From NCBI GenBank assembly GCA_937868725.1, contig CALMMQ010000022.1:1-48879 (forward strand): a DNA stretch of 48,879 nt. The letters run 5' to 3'. Below the pieces are notes generated by a model that was not told where the DNA came from, did not search any database, and worked only from the letters and a program-made list of their open reading frames with translations. Position 1 is the stretch's first letter; the number at the start of each line of letters is the position of its first letter. The translations under genes were made by a program, and so were the position numbers. The DNA comes from an uncultured Pleomorphomonas sp. GTDB lineage: Bacteria; Pseudomonadota; Alphaproteobacteria; Rhizobiales; Pleomorphomonadaceae. Positions 41,791 through 48,879 of the stretch are shown in pieces.

Positions 41791-43005
41791 ATGCACCGCG
41801 TGGTGATTTCGGGTATGGGCATCGTGTCGCCGCTCGGCGACACTGCCGCTGACGTTTCGGCGGCGCTGCGCGCCGGTCGCTCGGCTATCGGCCCGATCAC
41901 CAATATCGCCACCGACGGGCTGATCGTCCGCATCGGTGCCGAGGTGCGCGGCTTCGATCCGGGCCGGCACTTTGCCGACAAGCAGCTGGCGCTGCTCGAC
42001 CGCAGCGCCCAGCTGGCGCTGGTGGCCGCCCGCTCGGCCGCCGGCGACAGCGGTCTGGCCTTCCGCGCCCTCGGGGCGCGGGCCGGCGTCATCATCGGCT
42101 CGGGCGTCGGCGGCATGGCCACGCTCGATGAAAGCTATCATCGCATCTACGCCGAAGGCAGCCGGCGCACCCACCCGTTCACCATCCCCAAGCTGATGAT
42201 TTCGGCGGCGATGAGCCACATCACCATCGATCAGGGCGTCATCGGGCCGTCGTTCACCGTCGCCACGGCCTGCGCCTCGGCCAACCACGCCATGGGCATC
42301 GCCTTCTCCATGCTGCGCTCGGGTGTCCTCGACGCGGTGATCACCGGCGGCACCGAGTCGGTGTTCACCTTCGGCACCATTCGCGGCTGGGAAGCCCTGC
42401 GGGTGATGGCGGCGGACACCTGCCGGCCGTTCTCGCGCGGGCGCGGCGGCATGGTGCTGGGCGAAGGCGCCGCCATGTTCGTGCTGGAAACGCTGGAGCA
42501 CGCCGAGCGGCGCGGCGCCGCCATTCTCGGCGAGGTGATCGGCTTCGGCATGAGTTCGGACGCCGCCGACATCGTGCTGCCCTCGGCTGCCGGGGCGGAG
42601 AACGCCTTGCGGGCCTGCCTCGCCGATGCCGGCCTCGCCCCCGAGGAGGTCAGCTACATCAACGCCCATGGCACCGGCACGGCCGCCAACGACGCCACCG
42701 AGACGCGGGCCATCCGGGCCGTGTTCGGCGCCCACGCCGACCGGCTGCCGGTGTCGTCGACCAAGTCGATGCACGGCCACGCCCTCGGCGCCGCCGGCGC
42801 CATCGAACTGGCGGCGACGCTGATCGCCATGCGCGACGGCTTCATTCCGCCGACCATGAACTATCTCGAGCCGGACCCCGACTGCGATCTCGACTGCGTT
42901 GCCAACGCGGCGCGTCCGGGCCGGATCGACGTCGCCCTGTCCAACTCCTTCGCCTTCGGCGGCCACAACGCCGTGCTGGCCGTGCGCCGCTGGCCAGCCG
43001 GCTGA
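41791..43005 (+). CDS. Beta-ketoacyl-ACP synthase, FabF/NodE-like
   Basis: A 404-residue thiolase-fold condensing enzyme with the full triad: Cys161 in TACASANHAMG, His293 in INAHGTGTAAND and His330 in STKSMHGHALGAAGA, plus Lys325. Segments such as DTCRPFSRGRGGMVLGEGA and YLEPDPDCDLDCVAN resemble NodE more than housekeeping FabF as I recall them. It elongates an acyl chain on an ACP, presumably the adjacent one. No matching ketoreductase or dehydratase is next to it, so those steps probably come from the general fatty acid pathway. Confidence 0.92.
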   Translation: MHRVVISGMGIVSPLGDTAADVSAALRAGRSAIGPITNIATDGLIVRIGAEVRGFDPGRHFADKQLALLDRSAQLALVAARSAAGDSGLAFRALGARAGVIIGSGVGGMATLDESYHRIYAEGSRRTHPFTIPKLMISAAMSHITIDQGVIGPSFTVATACASANHAMGIAFSMLRSGVLDAVITGGTESVFTFGTIRGWEALRVMAADTCRPFSRGRGGMVLGEGAAMFVLETLEHAERRGAAILGEVIGFGMSSDAADIVLPSAAGAENALRACLADAGLAPEEVSYINAHGTGTAANDATETRAIRAVFGAHADRLPVSSTKSMHGHALGAAGAIELAATLIAMRDGFIPPTMNYLEPDPDCDLDCVANAARPGRIDVALSNSFAFGGHNAVLAVRRWPAG

Positions 43006-43010
43006 TGGCG

Positions 43011-43048
43011 TTGCCAGCCTGCTGGCAAATTGCTAGAATGCATGCATT
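43011..43048. promoter_or_regulatory. Two palindromes in the toxin-antitoxin promoter
   Basis: TTGCCAGC and GCTGGCAA (43011-43028, 2-base spacer) and the perfect palindrome AATGCATGCATT (43037-43048), followed by GCAAGCATT, lie directly before the antitoxin gene. Their spacing and place fit autoregulation by the antitoxin-toxin complex, as in FitAB and VapBC. A 2-base loop is too short for a terminator of the upstream ketosynthase gene. Confidence 0.6.
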
Positions 43049-43074
43049 GCAAGCATTGGTCAGGAGGTGCTGAC

Positions 43075-43323
43075 ATGGCGTCGATCACCATCCGCAACGT
43101 TCCCGAGGACGTGCACCGGGCGCTGCGCGTGCGGGCGGCGCGTCACGGCCGCAGCGCCGAGGCGGAAATTCGCGACATTCTCGAACGGGCGGCCAAGCCC
43201 GAGGGCCGGGTGAAGCTCGGCTCGCTGCTGGCGTCGATCGGCAGCGAGGCCGGCATCGGCGAGGCCGGGGCGTTCGACGGCCTGCGCGACCAGAGGCCGG
43301 CAGCACCCATGAGTTTCGAATGA
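43075..43323 (+). CDS. FitA-like ribbon-helix-helix antitoxin
   Basis: An 82-residue protein with the FitA pattern: a short DNA-binding strand SITIRNVPEDVHRALRVRAA, then GRSAEAEIRDILERAA, and a C-terminal tail that would occupy the toxin site. GGAGG precedes the ATG at 43075 (an in-frame ATG at 43030 lies within the operator). Its stop overlaps the toxin start as ATGA, the usual coupling of such pairs. Confidence 0.88.
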   Translation: MASITIRNVPEDVHRALRVRAARHGRSAEAEIRDILERAAKPEGRVKLGSLLASIGSEAGIGEAGAFDGLRDQRPAAPMSFE

Positions 43324-43739
43324 TCCTCATCGATACCAACGTCGTCTCGGAGCCGTGGAAGCCGGCGCCGAGCGCCGCCGTGCTGGCCTGGCTCGACGCC
43401 CAGGCCATCGAAACGCTGTTTCTGTCGGCGATCACCGTCGCCGAACTGCGCTACGGCATCGCCGCTCTGCCCGTGGGCAAGCGTCGGACGATCTTGCGCG
43501 ATCGCCTCGAAGGCGACGTGCTGCCGCTGTTTGCCGACCGCGTCCTGGCCTTCGACCTTGGCGCCGCTGCGGCCTACGCCGACCTGATGGCCGCCGCCCG
43601 CGCCACCGGCAAGGCGATCGGCGCCGCCGATGGCTATATCGCCGCCACGGCGCTGGCCCACGGGCTGGCCGTGGCCACGCGCGACGTCAGCCCGTTCGAG
43701 GCGGCCGGCCTGCGGGTGATCAATCCCTGGCTGGTCTGA
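43320..43739 (+). CDS. PIN-domain toxin (FitB/VapC-like)
   Basis: A 139-residue PIN ribonuclease. The acidic metal-binding residues are in place: Asp5 (LIDTNVVSEPWKP, the FitB-type N-terminus), Glu in TVAELRYGIAALP, Asp in GAADGYIAATA and Asp in ATRDVSPFEAAGL. Length and motifs agree with FitB and VapC toxins, which cleave RNA unless bound by the cognate antitoxin. Part of a two-gene operon with 43075-43323. Confidence 0.93.
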   Translation: MILIDTNVVSEPWKPAPSAAVLAWLDAQAIETLFLSAITVAELRYGIAALPVGKRRTILRDRLEGDVLPLFADRVLAFDLGAAAAYADLMAAARATGKAIGAADGYIAATALAHGLAVATRDVSPFEAAGLRVINPWLV

Positions 43740-43743
43740 AACA

Positions 43744-43769
43744 GGCGGGGCCGGTTGCCCGGTCCCGCC
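43744..43769. terminator. Bidirectional terminator hairpin
   Basis: GGCGGG-G-CCGG (43744-43754) pairs with CCGG-T-CCCGCC (43759-43769), an 11-bp stem with one G-U pair and a TTGC loop. It sits between the stops of the convergent PIN toxin and transketolase genes. Confidence 0.7.
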
Positions 43770-43796
43770 CGTAACGAGGGGATGGCGCCGGCGGCG

Positions 43797-45809
43797 TCAG
43801 GCCACGAGGACCTTCACCGCTTCCACCACCTTGTCGGTGGTGACGCCGAAGAATTCGAACACTTCCGCCGCCGGGCCGCATTCGCCGAAGCGGTCGATGC
43901 CGATCACCGCCCCATCGAGGCCGACGTACTTGCGCCACCAGTCGGAGACGCCGGCTTCAACGGCGAGGCGCGGAATGCCGCGCGGCAGCACGGCGTCGCG
44001 GTAGGCAGCCTCCTGCTGCTCGAAGACGAAGTGCGAGGGCAGCGACACGACGCGGACGCCGACGCCTGCGGCGGCGAGACGCTGCTGGGCTTCGACGGCG
44101 AGGCCGACTTCCGAACCAGTGGCGATGATCACCGCCTGCGGCGTGCCGGCGCAATCGCTGAGCACGTAGCCGCCGCGCTTGATGGCGGCGATGGTGGCGG
44201 CGTTGCGCGGCTGGTGCGGCACGCTCTGGCGGGTGAGCACCAGCGCCGTCGGGCAGTCGCGATGCTCGATGGCCGTCTGCCAGGCCACCAGCGTCTCGAC
44301 GGTGTCGCAGGGGCGCCAGACGTCGAGGTTGGGCATCAGGCGCAGCGTTGCCGTCTGCTCGACGGCCTGGTGCGTCGGGCCGTCCTCGCCCATGCCGATG
44401 GAATCGTGGGTCAGCACGAACACCGGGTTGAGGCGCATCAGCGCCGCCATGCGGATGGCGTTGCGGGCGTATTCGGAGAAGACGAGGAAGGTGCCGCCGA
44501 ACGGCCGGAAGCCGCCGTGCAGGGCGAGGCCGTTGATGATCGCCGTCATGCCGAACTCGCGGATGCCGTAGTCGAGGCAGTTGCCGCCTTCGTTCAGCGC
44601 CTCGGCCCGCAGGTGCTTGCAGCCGGTCCATTCGGTCATGTTGCAGGCGTGCAGGTCGGCCGAGCCGGAGAGGAACTCGGTCATGATCGGCGCCAGGGCG
44701 TTGAGGGCCCTCTGCGAGGCGTGGCGGGTGGCGACGCTGGCGCCGGCGGCGTCGAAGGCGGCGAGCGCCTTGGCGACGGTGGCTTCGAAGTCGGCCGGCA
44801 GCCTGCCGTTGATGCGGCGCAGGTATTCGGCGGCCTTGTCCGGATAGGCGGCCTGATAGCGGGCGAGCAACGCTTCCCATTCGCCCTGGCGGCGGGCGCC
44901 GGCGGCGCGGCAGTCCCAGGCGGCGCGCACGTCGGCGCCGATGTCGAACGGGCCGGCGGTGACGCCGAGGGCGGCGCGGGTGGCGGCGATCTCGGCGGCG
45001 CCGAGTGGGTTGCCGTGCACGCCCGGGGTGTCCTGACGGTTGGGCGAGCCCTTGCCGATGATGGTGCGGCAGCAGATCAGCGTCGGCTTGTCGGTCTGGG
45101 CCTTGGCGGCGGCGATGGCCCGGTCGACGGCGTCGACGTCATGGCCGTCGACGTTGGCGATGACGTTCCAGCCGTAGGACTCGAAGCGCTTGGGCGTGTT
45201 GTCGCTGAACCAGTCGGCAACGCGGCCGTCGATGGAGATGCCGTTGTCGTCCCAGAAGGCGATGAGCTTGTTGAGCTTCCAGGTGCCGGCCAGCGAGCAG
45301 GCCTCGTGCGAGATGCCTTCCATCAGGCAGCCGTCGCCGACGAAGGTGTAGGTGTAGTGATCGACGAGCGGCAGGCCGTCGCGGTTGAACTCGATGGCCA
45401 GGAGCTTTTCGGCCAGCGCCAGACCGACGGCATTGGCCAGGCCCTGGCCGATGGGGCCGGTGGTGGTCTCGACGCCGGGGGTATGGCCGTATTCGGGATG
45501 GCCGGGCAGACGGCCGCCGAGCTGGCGGAAGTTCTTGATGTCGTCGAGCGATACGGCGTAGCCGGTCAGATGCAGCATCGAATAGAGCAGCATCGAGGCG
45601 TGACCGTTGGACAGCACGAAGCGGTCGCGGTTGGGCCACTTGGGATCGGCCGGATTGTGGCTGAGGTGGCGCGTCCAGAGCGCCACGCCCATTTCCGCCA
45701 TGCCCATCGGCGCGCCGGGATGGCCACAGCCGGCCGCTTGCACGGCATCGATGGTGAGCAGGCGGATCGCATCGGCCAGTGCGGTGGACGAAGGTGCGGG
45801 CGACGGCAT
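43797..45809 (-). CDS. tkt: Transketolase
   Basis: A 670-residue TPP enzyme of the pentose phosphate pathway. It carries [19 protein letters not shown] (catalytic His near 29), the TPP-Mg motif [20 protein letters not shown] with DDN, the [20 protein letters not shown] segment and a C-terminal transketolase domain ([16 protein letters not shown]). It transfers two-carbon units between ketose and aldose phosphates. L-xylulose- or erythrose-type products of the neighbouring catabolic operons would enter metabolism through such steps. It stands alone, divergent from a ROK regulator. Confidence 0.97.
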   Translation of the reverse strand: MPSPAPSSTALADAIRLLTIDAVQAAGCGHPGAPMGMAEMGVALWTRHLSHNPADPKWPNRDRFVLSNGHASMLLYSMLHLTGYAVSLDDIKNFRQLGGRLPGHPEYGHTPGVETTTGPIGQGLANAVGLALAEKLLAIEFNRDGLPLVDHYTYTFVGDGCLMEGISHEACSLAGTWKLNKLIAFWDDNGISIDGRVADWFSDNTPKRFESYGWNVIANVDGHDVDAVDRAIAAAKAQTDKPTLICCRTIIGKGSPNRQDTPGVHGNPLGAAEIAATRAALGVTAGPFDIGADVRAAWDCRAAGARRQGEWEALLARYQAAYPDKAAEYLRRINGRLPADFEATVAKALAAFDAAGASVATRHASQRALNALAPIMTEFLSGSADLHACNMTEWTGCKHLRAEALNEGGNCLDYGIREFGMTAIINGLALHGGFRPFGGTFLVFSEYARNAIRMAALMRLNPVFVLTHDSIGMGEDGPTHQAVEQTATLRLMPNLDVWRPCDTVETLVAWQTAIEHRDCPTALVLTRQSVPHQPRNAATIAAIKRGGYVLSDCAGTPQAVIIATGSEVGLAVEAQQRLAAAGVGVRVVSLPSHFVFEQQEAAYRDAVLPRGIPRLAVEAGVSDWWRKYVGLDGAVIGIDRFGECGPAAEVFEFFGVTTDKVVEAVKVLVA

Positions 45810-46116
45810 CGTAAGTGTCCTCGGGTTGGGATGGTTGGCTTGATTAATGACCGGAAAAGCGAAAACACGCTATCATTACGTTCAAAAAAGTCAAAAGAAA
45901 TTCCATATACGACCGGAATATGCCTATAATGACCGCTGCGGTCGCGTCTGCCGACAAAAAAGGCAGGCATTGTCATCGACGCGCCGGACCGGTGACCGTT
46001 CGTTCATTTACCGACCGGAACGCTTCGTCTACTATGGGTCGTCGATCGGGCGCGGTCTGCCCGGTGGCCTTGCGCGCCAACGCGGGGGCCGCCGGGTCTT
46101 GCAAAGGGTTTGACTG
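45810..46116. promoter_or_regulatory. Divergent region between transketolase and ROK regulator
   Basis: This 307-base gap has no gene. It is AT-rich at the transketolase side. GACCGGAA occurs three times on the plus strand (45849, 45911, 46013), with a related GACCGGTGACCG near 45987. A possible -10 TATAAT lies at 45925-45930 with a poor -35 (TTCCAT, 45901) 18 bases before it, for rightward transcription. Confidence 0.4.
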
Positions 46117-47307
46117 GTGGTGAGCGCGGGAGATTTTGCTTTCGGACCTGATCTTGTCGACGTGCCGGCGGACAGCCGGGTGCTTCTGGCGCTGATCGCC
46201 CGCCACGGCGAGGTGTCGCGGGCCGAGCTTGAGCGGCGGTCGGGCAGCTCGCGCACCACCATCGTCCAGCGGCTCAACGCGCTGTTCTCGGCCAATCTCG
46301 TGCGCGAAACCGAGCGGGTGCTGCCCACCGGCGGCCGACCGTCCAAGCTCATCAGCCTCAACAAGGACTTCGCCGTCATCATCGCCGTCGACATCGGCGA
46401 GAGCCTGACGCGGGTGGCGCTGACCGACCTGACGCCGCAGATCATCGCCGAGGAAGCCTTCCCCACCGATCTCGACAACGACCCGGCGCTGGTGCTCGCC
46501 GACATCGCCGCCTGCGCCGACCGGCTGCTGGCCGGCCTCGGCCGCCCGGCCGGCGACGTGCTCGGCATCGGCCTCTGCCTGCCCTCGCGCATCGATTACG
46601 ACAATGCCCGCGTCTTCGGTCCGTCGGTGATGCACGGCTGGGACGATTTCGACCTGCGCGGCTGGTTCGGCGGCCGCTACGGCGTCAAGGTGTTCGCCGA
46701 CAACGACGTCAACCTGATGGCGCTCGCCGAGTACCGCCACCATTGGCCGCAGGAAGACCATTTCTTCTTCATCAAGGCCGGCACCGGCATCGGCGGCGGC
46801 ATCGTCATCCACGGCGAGGTCTATCGCGGCGGTCGCGGCGCGGCGGCCGATATCGGCCATATCCAGCTCGACTTTCCCAACCCGCCGCTCTGCCGTTGCG
46901 GCAAGCTCGGCTGTCTCGAAGCCTATTCCGGCGGCTGGGCCATCGCCCGCGATCTCCGGGCGCAGGGCATCGAGGCGCGCAACGCCCGCGACATCGTCAA
47001 TCTGGTCAAGCGCAACGTGCCGGAGGTCATCCAGCTGCTGCGCGTGGCCGGCAAGGGCTTCGGCGAGGTGGTGGCCAATGTCGTCAGCGTGCTCAATCCC
47101 AACCTGATCGTCGTCGGCGGCACGCTGGCCGAAGCCGATCAGCACCTGATGGCCGGCATCCGCGAATACGTCAACCAGCGCTGCCTGCCGCTGGCCACCC
47201 AGACGCTGGAAATCGCCAAGGCGCGCAGCGGCGACCGGGCCGGCATTCTCGGGGCGGCCCAACTGGTGTTCGACGAGCGGCTGGTCGCCCCCGGTGGCCG
47301 GCGCTGA
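46117..47307 (+). CDS. ROK family transcriptional regulator (NagC/XylR type)
   Basis: A 396-residue protein with an N-terminal winged helix (VLLALIARHGEVSRAELERR, RTTIVQRLNALFSANL, TGGRPSKL) and a ROK domain with the phosphate motif AVDIGESLTRVAL, DNDVNLMALAEY, KAGTGIGGGIV and zinc-binding CRCGKLGCLEAYS. As a regulator it would bind a sugar without needing full kinase activity. The start is GTG at 46117; a second GTG follows directly. The anion transporter gene lies 141 bases downstream on the same strand. Targets are unknown. Confidence 0.92.
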   Translation: MVSAGDFAFGPDLVDVPADSRVLLALIARHGEVSRAELERRSGSSRTTIVQRLNALFSANLVRETERVLPTGGRPSKLISLNKDFAVIIAVDIGESLTRVALTDLTPQIIAEEAFPTDLDNDPALVLADIAACADRLLAGLGRPAGDVLGIGLCLPSRIDYDNARVFGPSVMHGWDDFDLRGWFGGRYGVKVFADNDVNLMALAEYRHHWPQEDHFFFIKAGTGIGGGIVIHGEVYRGGRGAAADIGHIQLDFPNPPLCRCGKLGCLEAYSGGWAIARDLRAQGIEARNARDIVNLVKRNVPEVIQLLRVAGKGFGEVVANVVSVLNPNLIVVGGTLAEADQHLMAGIREYVNQRCLPLATQTLEIAKARSGDRAGILGAAQLVFDERLVAPGGRR

Positions 47308-47448
47308 CGGGGCTGAGTCCTGCTACCGGCGCAATCCTGCGGCGGCGATATTGGCCGAGCAGCCGCGCCGCGATGTGAGTACAAGCACGCTCGTCCGTCG
47401 CGACCGCCCATTGTGACCCGCACCGCCTGCCAAGCCCGAGACTGACCG

Positions 47449-48657
47449 ATGCAGATCGCCGCCACCCTGATCTTCCTGCTGACCTATGTCGGCGTCGCCC
47501 TCGGCCGCTTTCCCGGCCTGCGCATCGACCGGGCCGGCATCGCCCTGACCGGGGCGGCGATGATGACGGCCGTCGGCGCCATCACGCCGGAGGAGGCCTA
47601 CAAGGCCATCGATCTCGACACCATCACGCTGCTGCTCGGCATGATGATCGTCGTTGCCCACCTGCGGCTGTCCGGTTTCTTCCGCCTGGTCTGCCAATGG
47701 GCCATCGAGCACGCCCATTCGCAGCCGGTGCTGCTCGCCGTCGTCACCGTCACCTCGGCGGTGTCCTCGGCCTTTCTGGTCAACGACGCCGTCTGTCTGG
47801 TGATGGCGCCGATGGTCATCGAGACGACGCGCGTCCTCAAGCGCAACCCCATCCCCTACCTGCTGGCCGTCGGCCTGGCCTCCAACATCGGCAGCGCCGC
47901 CACCATCACCGGCAACCCGCAGAACATGATCATCGGCGCCACGCTCGGCATGCCGTTCATCGAGTTCGCCCGCTACATGGCGCCGGTGGCGGCCATCGGC
48001 ACGGTGCTGGCGCTGCTGCTGCTCTATGCCGCCTCGCCGGGCGAGTTCTTCCCCGTCGAGCGCATCGCCGGCACGGCGGCGCGGCCGCGCGCCAACCGCT
48101 GGCAGGTGACCAAGGTGCTGCTGGTCACCGCCGGCGTCGTGGTGCTGTTCTTCGCCGGCGTGCCGGTCAGCGAGGCGGCCATCCTCGGCGGCGCCGTGCT
48201 GCTGGTCACCCGCGCCATCAAGCCGATGAAGGTCTATCGCGAGATCGACGGTTCGCTGCTGCTGATGTTCGTCGGCCTGTTCGTGGTGGTGGCCGGGGCC
48301 GAGAAGACATTGTTGACGCCGGAGGTGGTGGAGAGCGCCCGCCACGCCGGCTTCGAGAACGCCTGGATCCTGACCGCCTTCACGGCGGTGTTGTCCAACC
48401 TCATCTCCAACGTACCGGCCGTCCTGGCCATGAAACCGTTCATCACCAGTCTCGACGACCCGACCCGCGCCTGGCTGATCGTGTCGCTGAGCTCGACGCT
48501 GGCCGGCAATCTGACGCCGGTCGGCTCGGTGGCCAACCTCATCGTCGCCGAGCGGGCGCTGCGCGAGGGCATCCGCATTTCGTTCTGGCAATACGCCCGC
48601 GTCGGCGGGCCGGTGACGCTGATCACCCTGGGGCTGTCGGCCTGGTGGTTCGCCTGA
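47449..48657 (+). CDS. SLC13/ArsB-like anion transporter
   Basis: A 402-residue membrane protein of the ion-transporter superfamily (CitMHS/SLC13/ArsB), with about ten to eleven hydrophobic segments. The two re-entrant loops are visible as AVSSAFLVNDAVCLVMAP and LASNIGSAATITGNPQNM in half one, and as LSNLISNVPAVLAM and LAGNLTPVGSVANLI in half two. Substrates of relatives are di- and tricarboxylates, sulfate or arsenite. A soluble linker of about 30 residues (GEFFPVERIAG onward) divides the halves. No resistance or metabolic gene nearby narrows the substrate. Confidence 0.88.
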   Translation: MQIAATLIFLLTYVGVALGRFPGLRIDRAGIALTGAAMMTAVGAITPEEAYKAIDLDTITLLLGMMIVVAHLRLSGFFRLVCQWAIEHAHSQPVLLAVVTVTSAVSSAFLVNDAVCLVMAPMVIETTRVLKRNPIPYLLAVGLASNIGSAATITGNPQNMIIGATLGMPFIEFARYMAPVAAIGTVLALLLLYAASPGEFFPVERIAGTAARPRANRWQVTKVLLVTAGVVVLFFAGVPVSEAAILGGAVLLVTRAIKPMKVYREIDGSLLLMFVGLFVVVAGAEKTLLTPEVVESARHAGFENAWILTAFTAVLSNLISNVPAVLAMKPFITSLDDPTRAWLIVSLSSTLAGNLTPVGSVANLIVAERALREGIRISFWQYARVGGPVTLITLGLSAWWFA

Positions 48658-48825
48658 TCAGTCGGCGCTGTCGTCCGGATCGTCGGTCGCCGTCTCGAAG
48701 CCGAGGGGCGGCGCCGGGCGACGGCCGCCACCCAGCAGGCCGGCGTCTTCCAGCGCCTCGATGTCCGGCAGCTCGCGCAGGCTGGCAAAGCCGAACGTGC
48801 TGAGGAAATGCGCCGTGGTGACGTA
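48658..48825 (-). pseudogene. scpB: scpB C-terminal remnant, interrupted by a transposon
   Basis: The minus-strand frame encodes YVTTAHFLSTFGFASLRELP followed by DIEALEDAGLL, an acidic tail and a stop at 48658. This matches the C-terminal winged helix of ScpB, the segregation and condensation partner of SMC and ScpA, as found in Hyphomicrobiales. Coding homology stops abruptly at 48825 where a Tn3-type inverted repeat begins; reading on hits a stop at 48835-48837. The intact N-terminal part should lie beyond the transposon. Whether a working copy exists elsewhere cannot be told here. Confidence 0.85.
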
Positions 48826-48879
48826 GGGGTCGCCTCAGAAAACGGAAAATAAAGCACGCTAAGCCGGTTGCAGTGGCCG
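48826..48879. mobile_element. Terminal inverted repeat of a Tn3-family (Tn21-like) transposon
   Basis: Bases 48826-48863 form a 38-bp element that starts GGGGTCGCCTCAG and ends ACGCTAAG, the length and end signature of Tn3-family inverted repeats. The inner sequence (AAAACGGAAAATAAAGC) is nearly the Tn21-subgroup repeat as I remember it. Its outer GGGG end faces left, so the transposon body continues to the right, out of the window. The flanking ACGTA (48821-48825) would be one copy of the 5-bp target duplication. Base composition also drops sharply here. Confidence 0.85.

Noticed and set aside
43011..43028. Terminator for the ketosynthase gene
   Set aside because: The two arms are separated by only two bases, which cannot form a normal hairpin loop; an operator fits better.
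1..48879. CRISPR arrays, tRNA or rRNA genes, prophage genes
   Set aside because: No regularly spaced repeats, no cloverleaf-like or ribosomal sequences and no phage structural genes were recognised on either strand by eye.

Overview
The window is GC-rich chromosomal DNA with tightly packed, often ATGA-overlapping genes. Its ABC importers for sugars and purines, uronate genes, ROK/DeoR/LacI/AraC regulators and Gram-negative lipid-export genes fit an alphaproteobacterium, probably Hyphomicrobiales (inference from gene content, not from a marker gene). No rRNA, tRNA, phage or CRISPR array was seen. The right edge lies inside the terminal inverted repeat of a Tn3-family transposon that interrupts scpB, so it may also be a contig end.

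Layout. (1) 1-3252: the end of an SDR gene, a GntR regulator, uronate isomerase uxaC with a strong palindromic operator, and an AraC regulator. (2) 3392-9825: a structured leader that may be a purine-sensing riboswitch, a divergent adenine-deaminase-like enzyme and a complete BMP-type ABC importer (binding protein, ATPase, two permeases), read together as purine/nucleoside salvage. (3) 9830-15234 (minus strand): an amino-sugar operon made of an RpiR/DeoR chimeric regulator, an AgaS-ROK kinase fusion, AgaZ and NagA. (4) 15408-21909 (minus strand): a sugar-type ABC importer with two permeases plus DhaK and DhaL, opposite a LacI regulator at 22113-23183. (5) 23301-28928: a DeoR regulator facing an operon that looks like L-ascorbate (ula) catabolism without a PTS: a 22-codon leader ORF, a KGPDC-like decarboxylase with altered active-site residues, a PfkB kinase, an MFS transporter and UlaG lactonase.

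(6) 29106-43005: a lipid and envelope cluster in several divergent blocks. It holds a GNAT-like protein resembling bacterial ceramide synthase, an alpha-oxoamine synthase (serine palmitoyltransferase type), an SDR, CTP:glycerol-3-phosphate cytidylyltransferase, a CDP-glycerol glycerophosphotransferase, a GT4 glycosyltransferase, an ABC exporter, a single-chain LptF-LptG fusion, a CDP-alcohol phosphotransferase, a Stealth phosphotransferase, a dedicated acyl carrier protein and a NodE-like ketosynthase. Together these suggest an undescribed sphingolipid-like or glycerophosphate-decorated envelope lipid. (7) 43011-48879: a FitAB-type toxin-antitoxin pair, transketolase, a ROK regulator, an anion transporter, and the scpB remnant cut by the transposon.

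The strongest candidates for something new are the PTS-free ula-like operon with its remodelled decarboxylase, the lipid cluster with the LptFG fusion, and the AgaS-ROK bifunctional enzyme.
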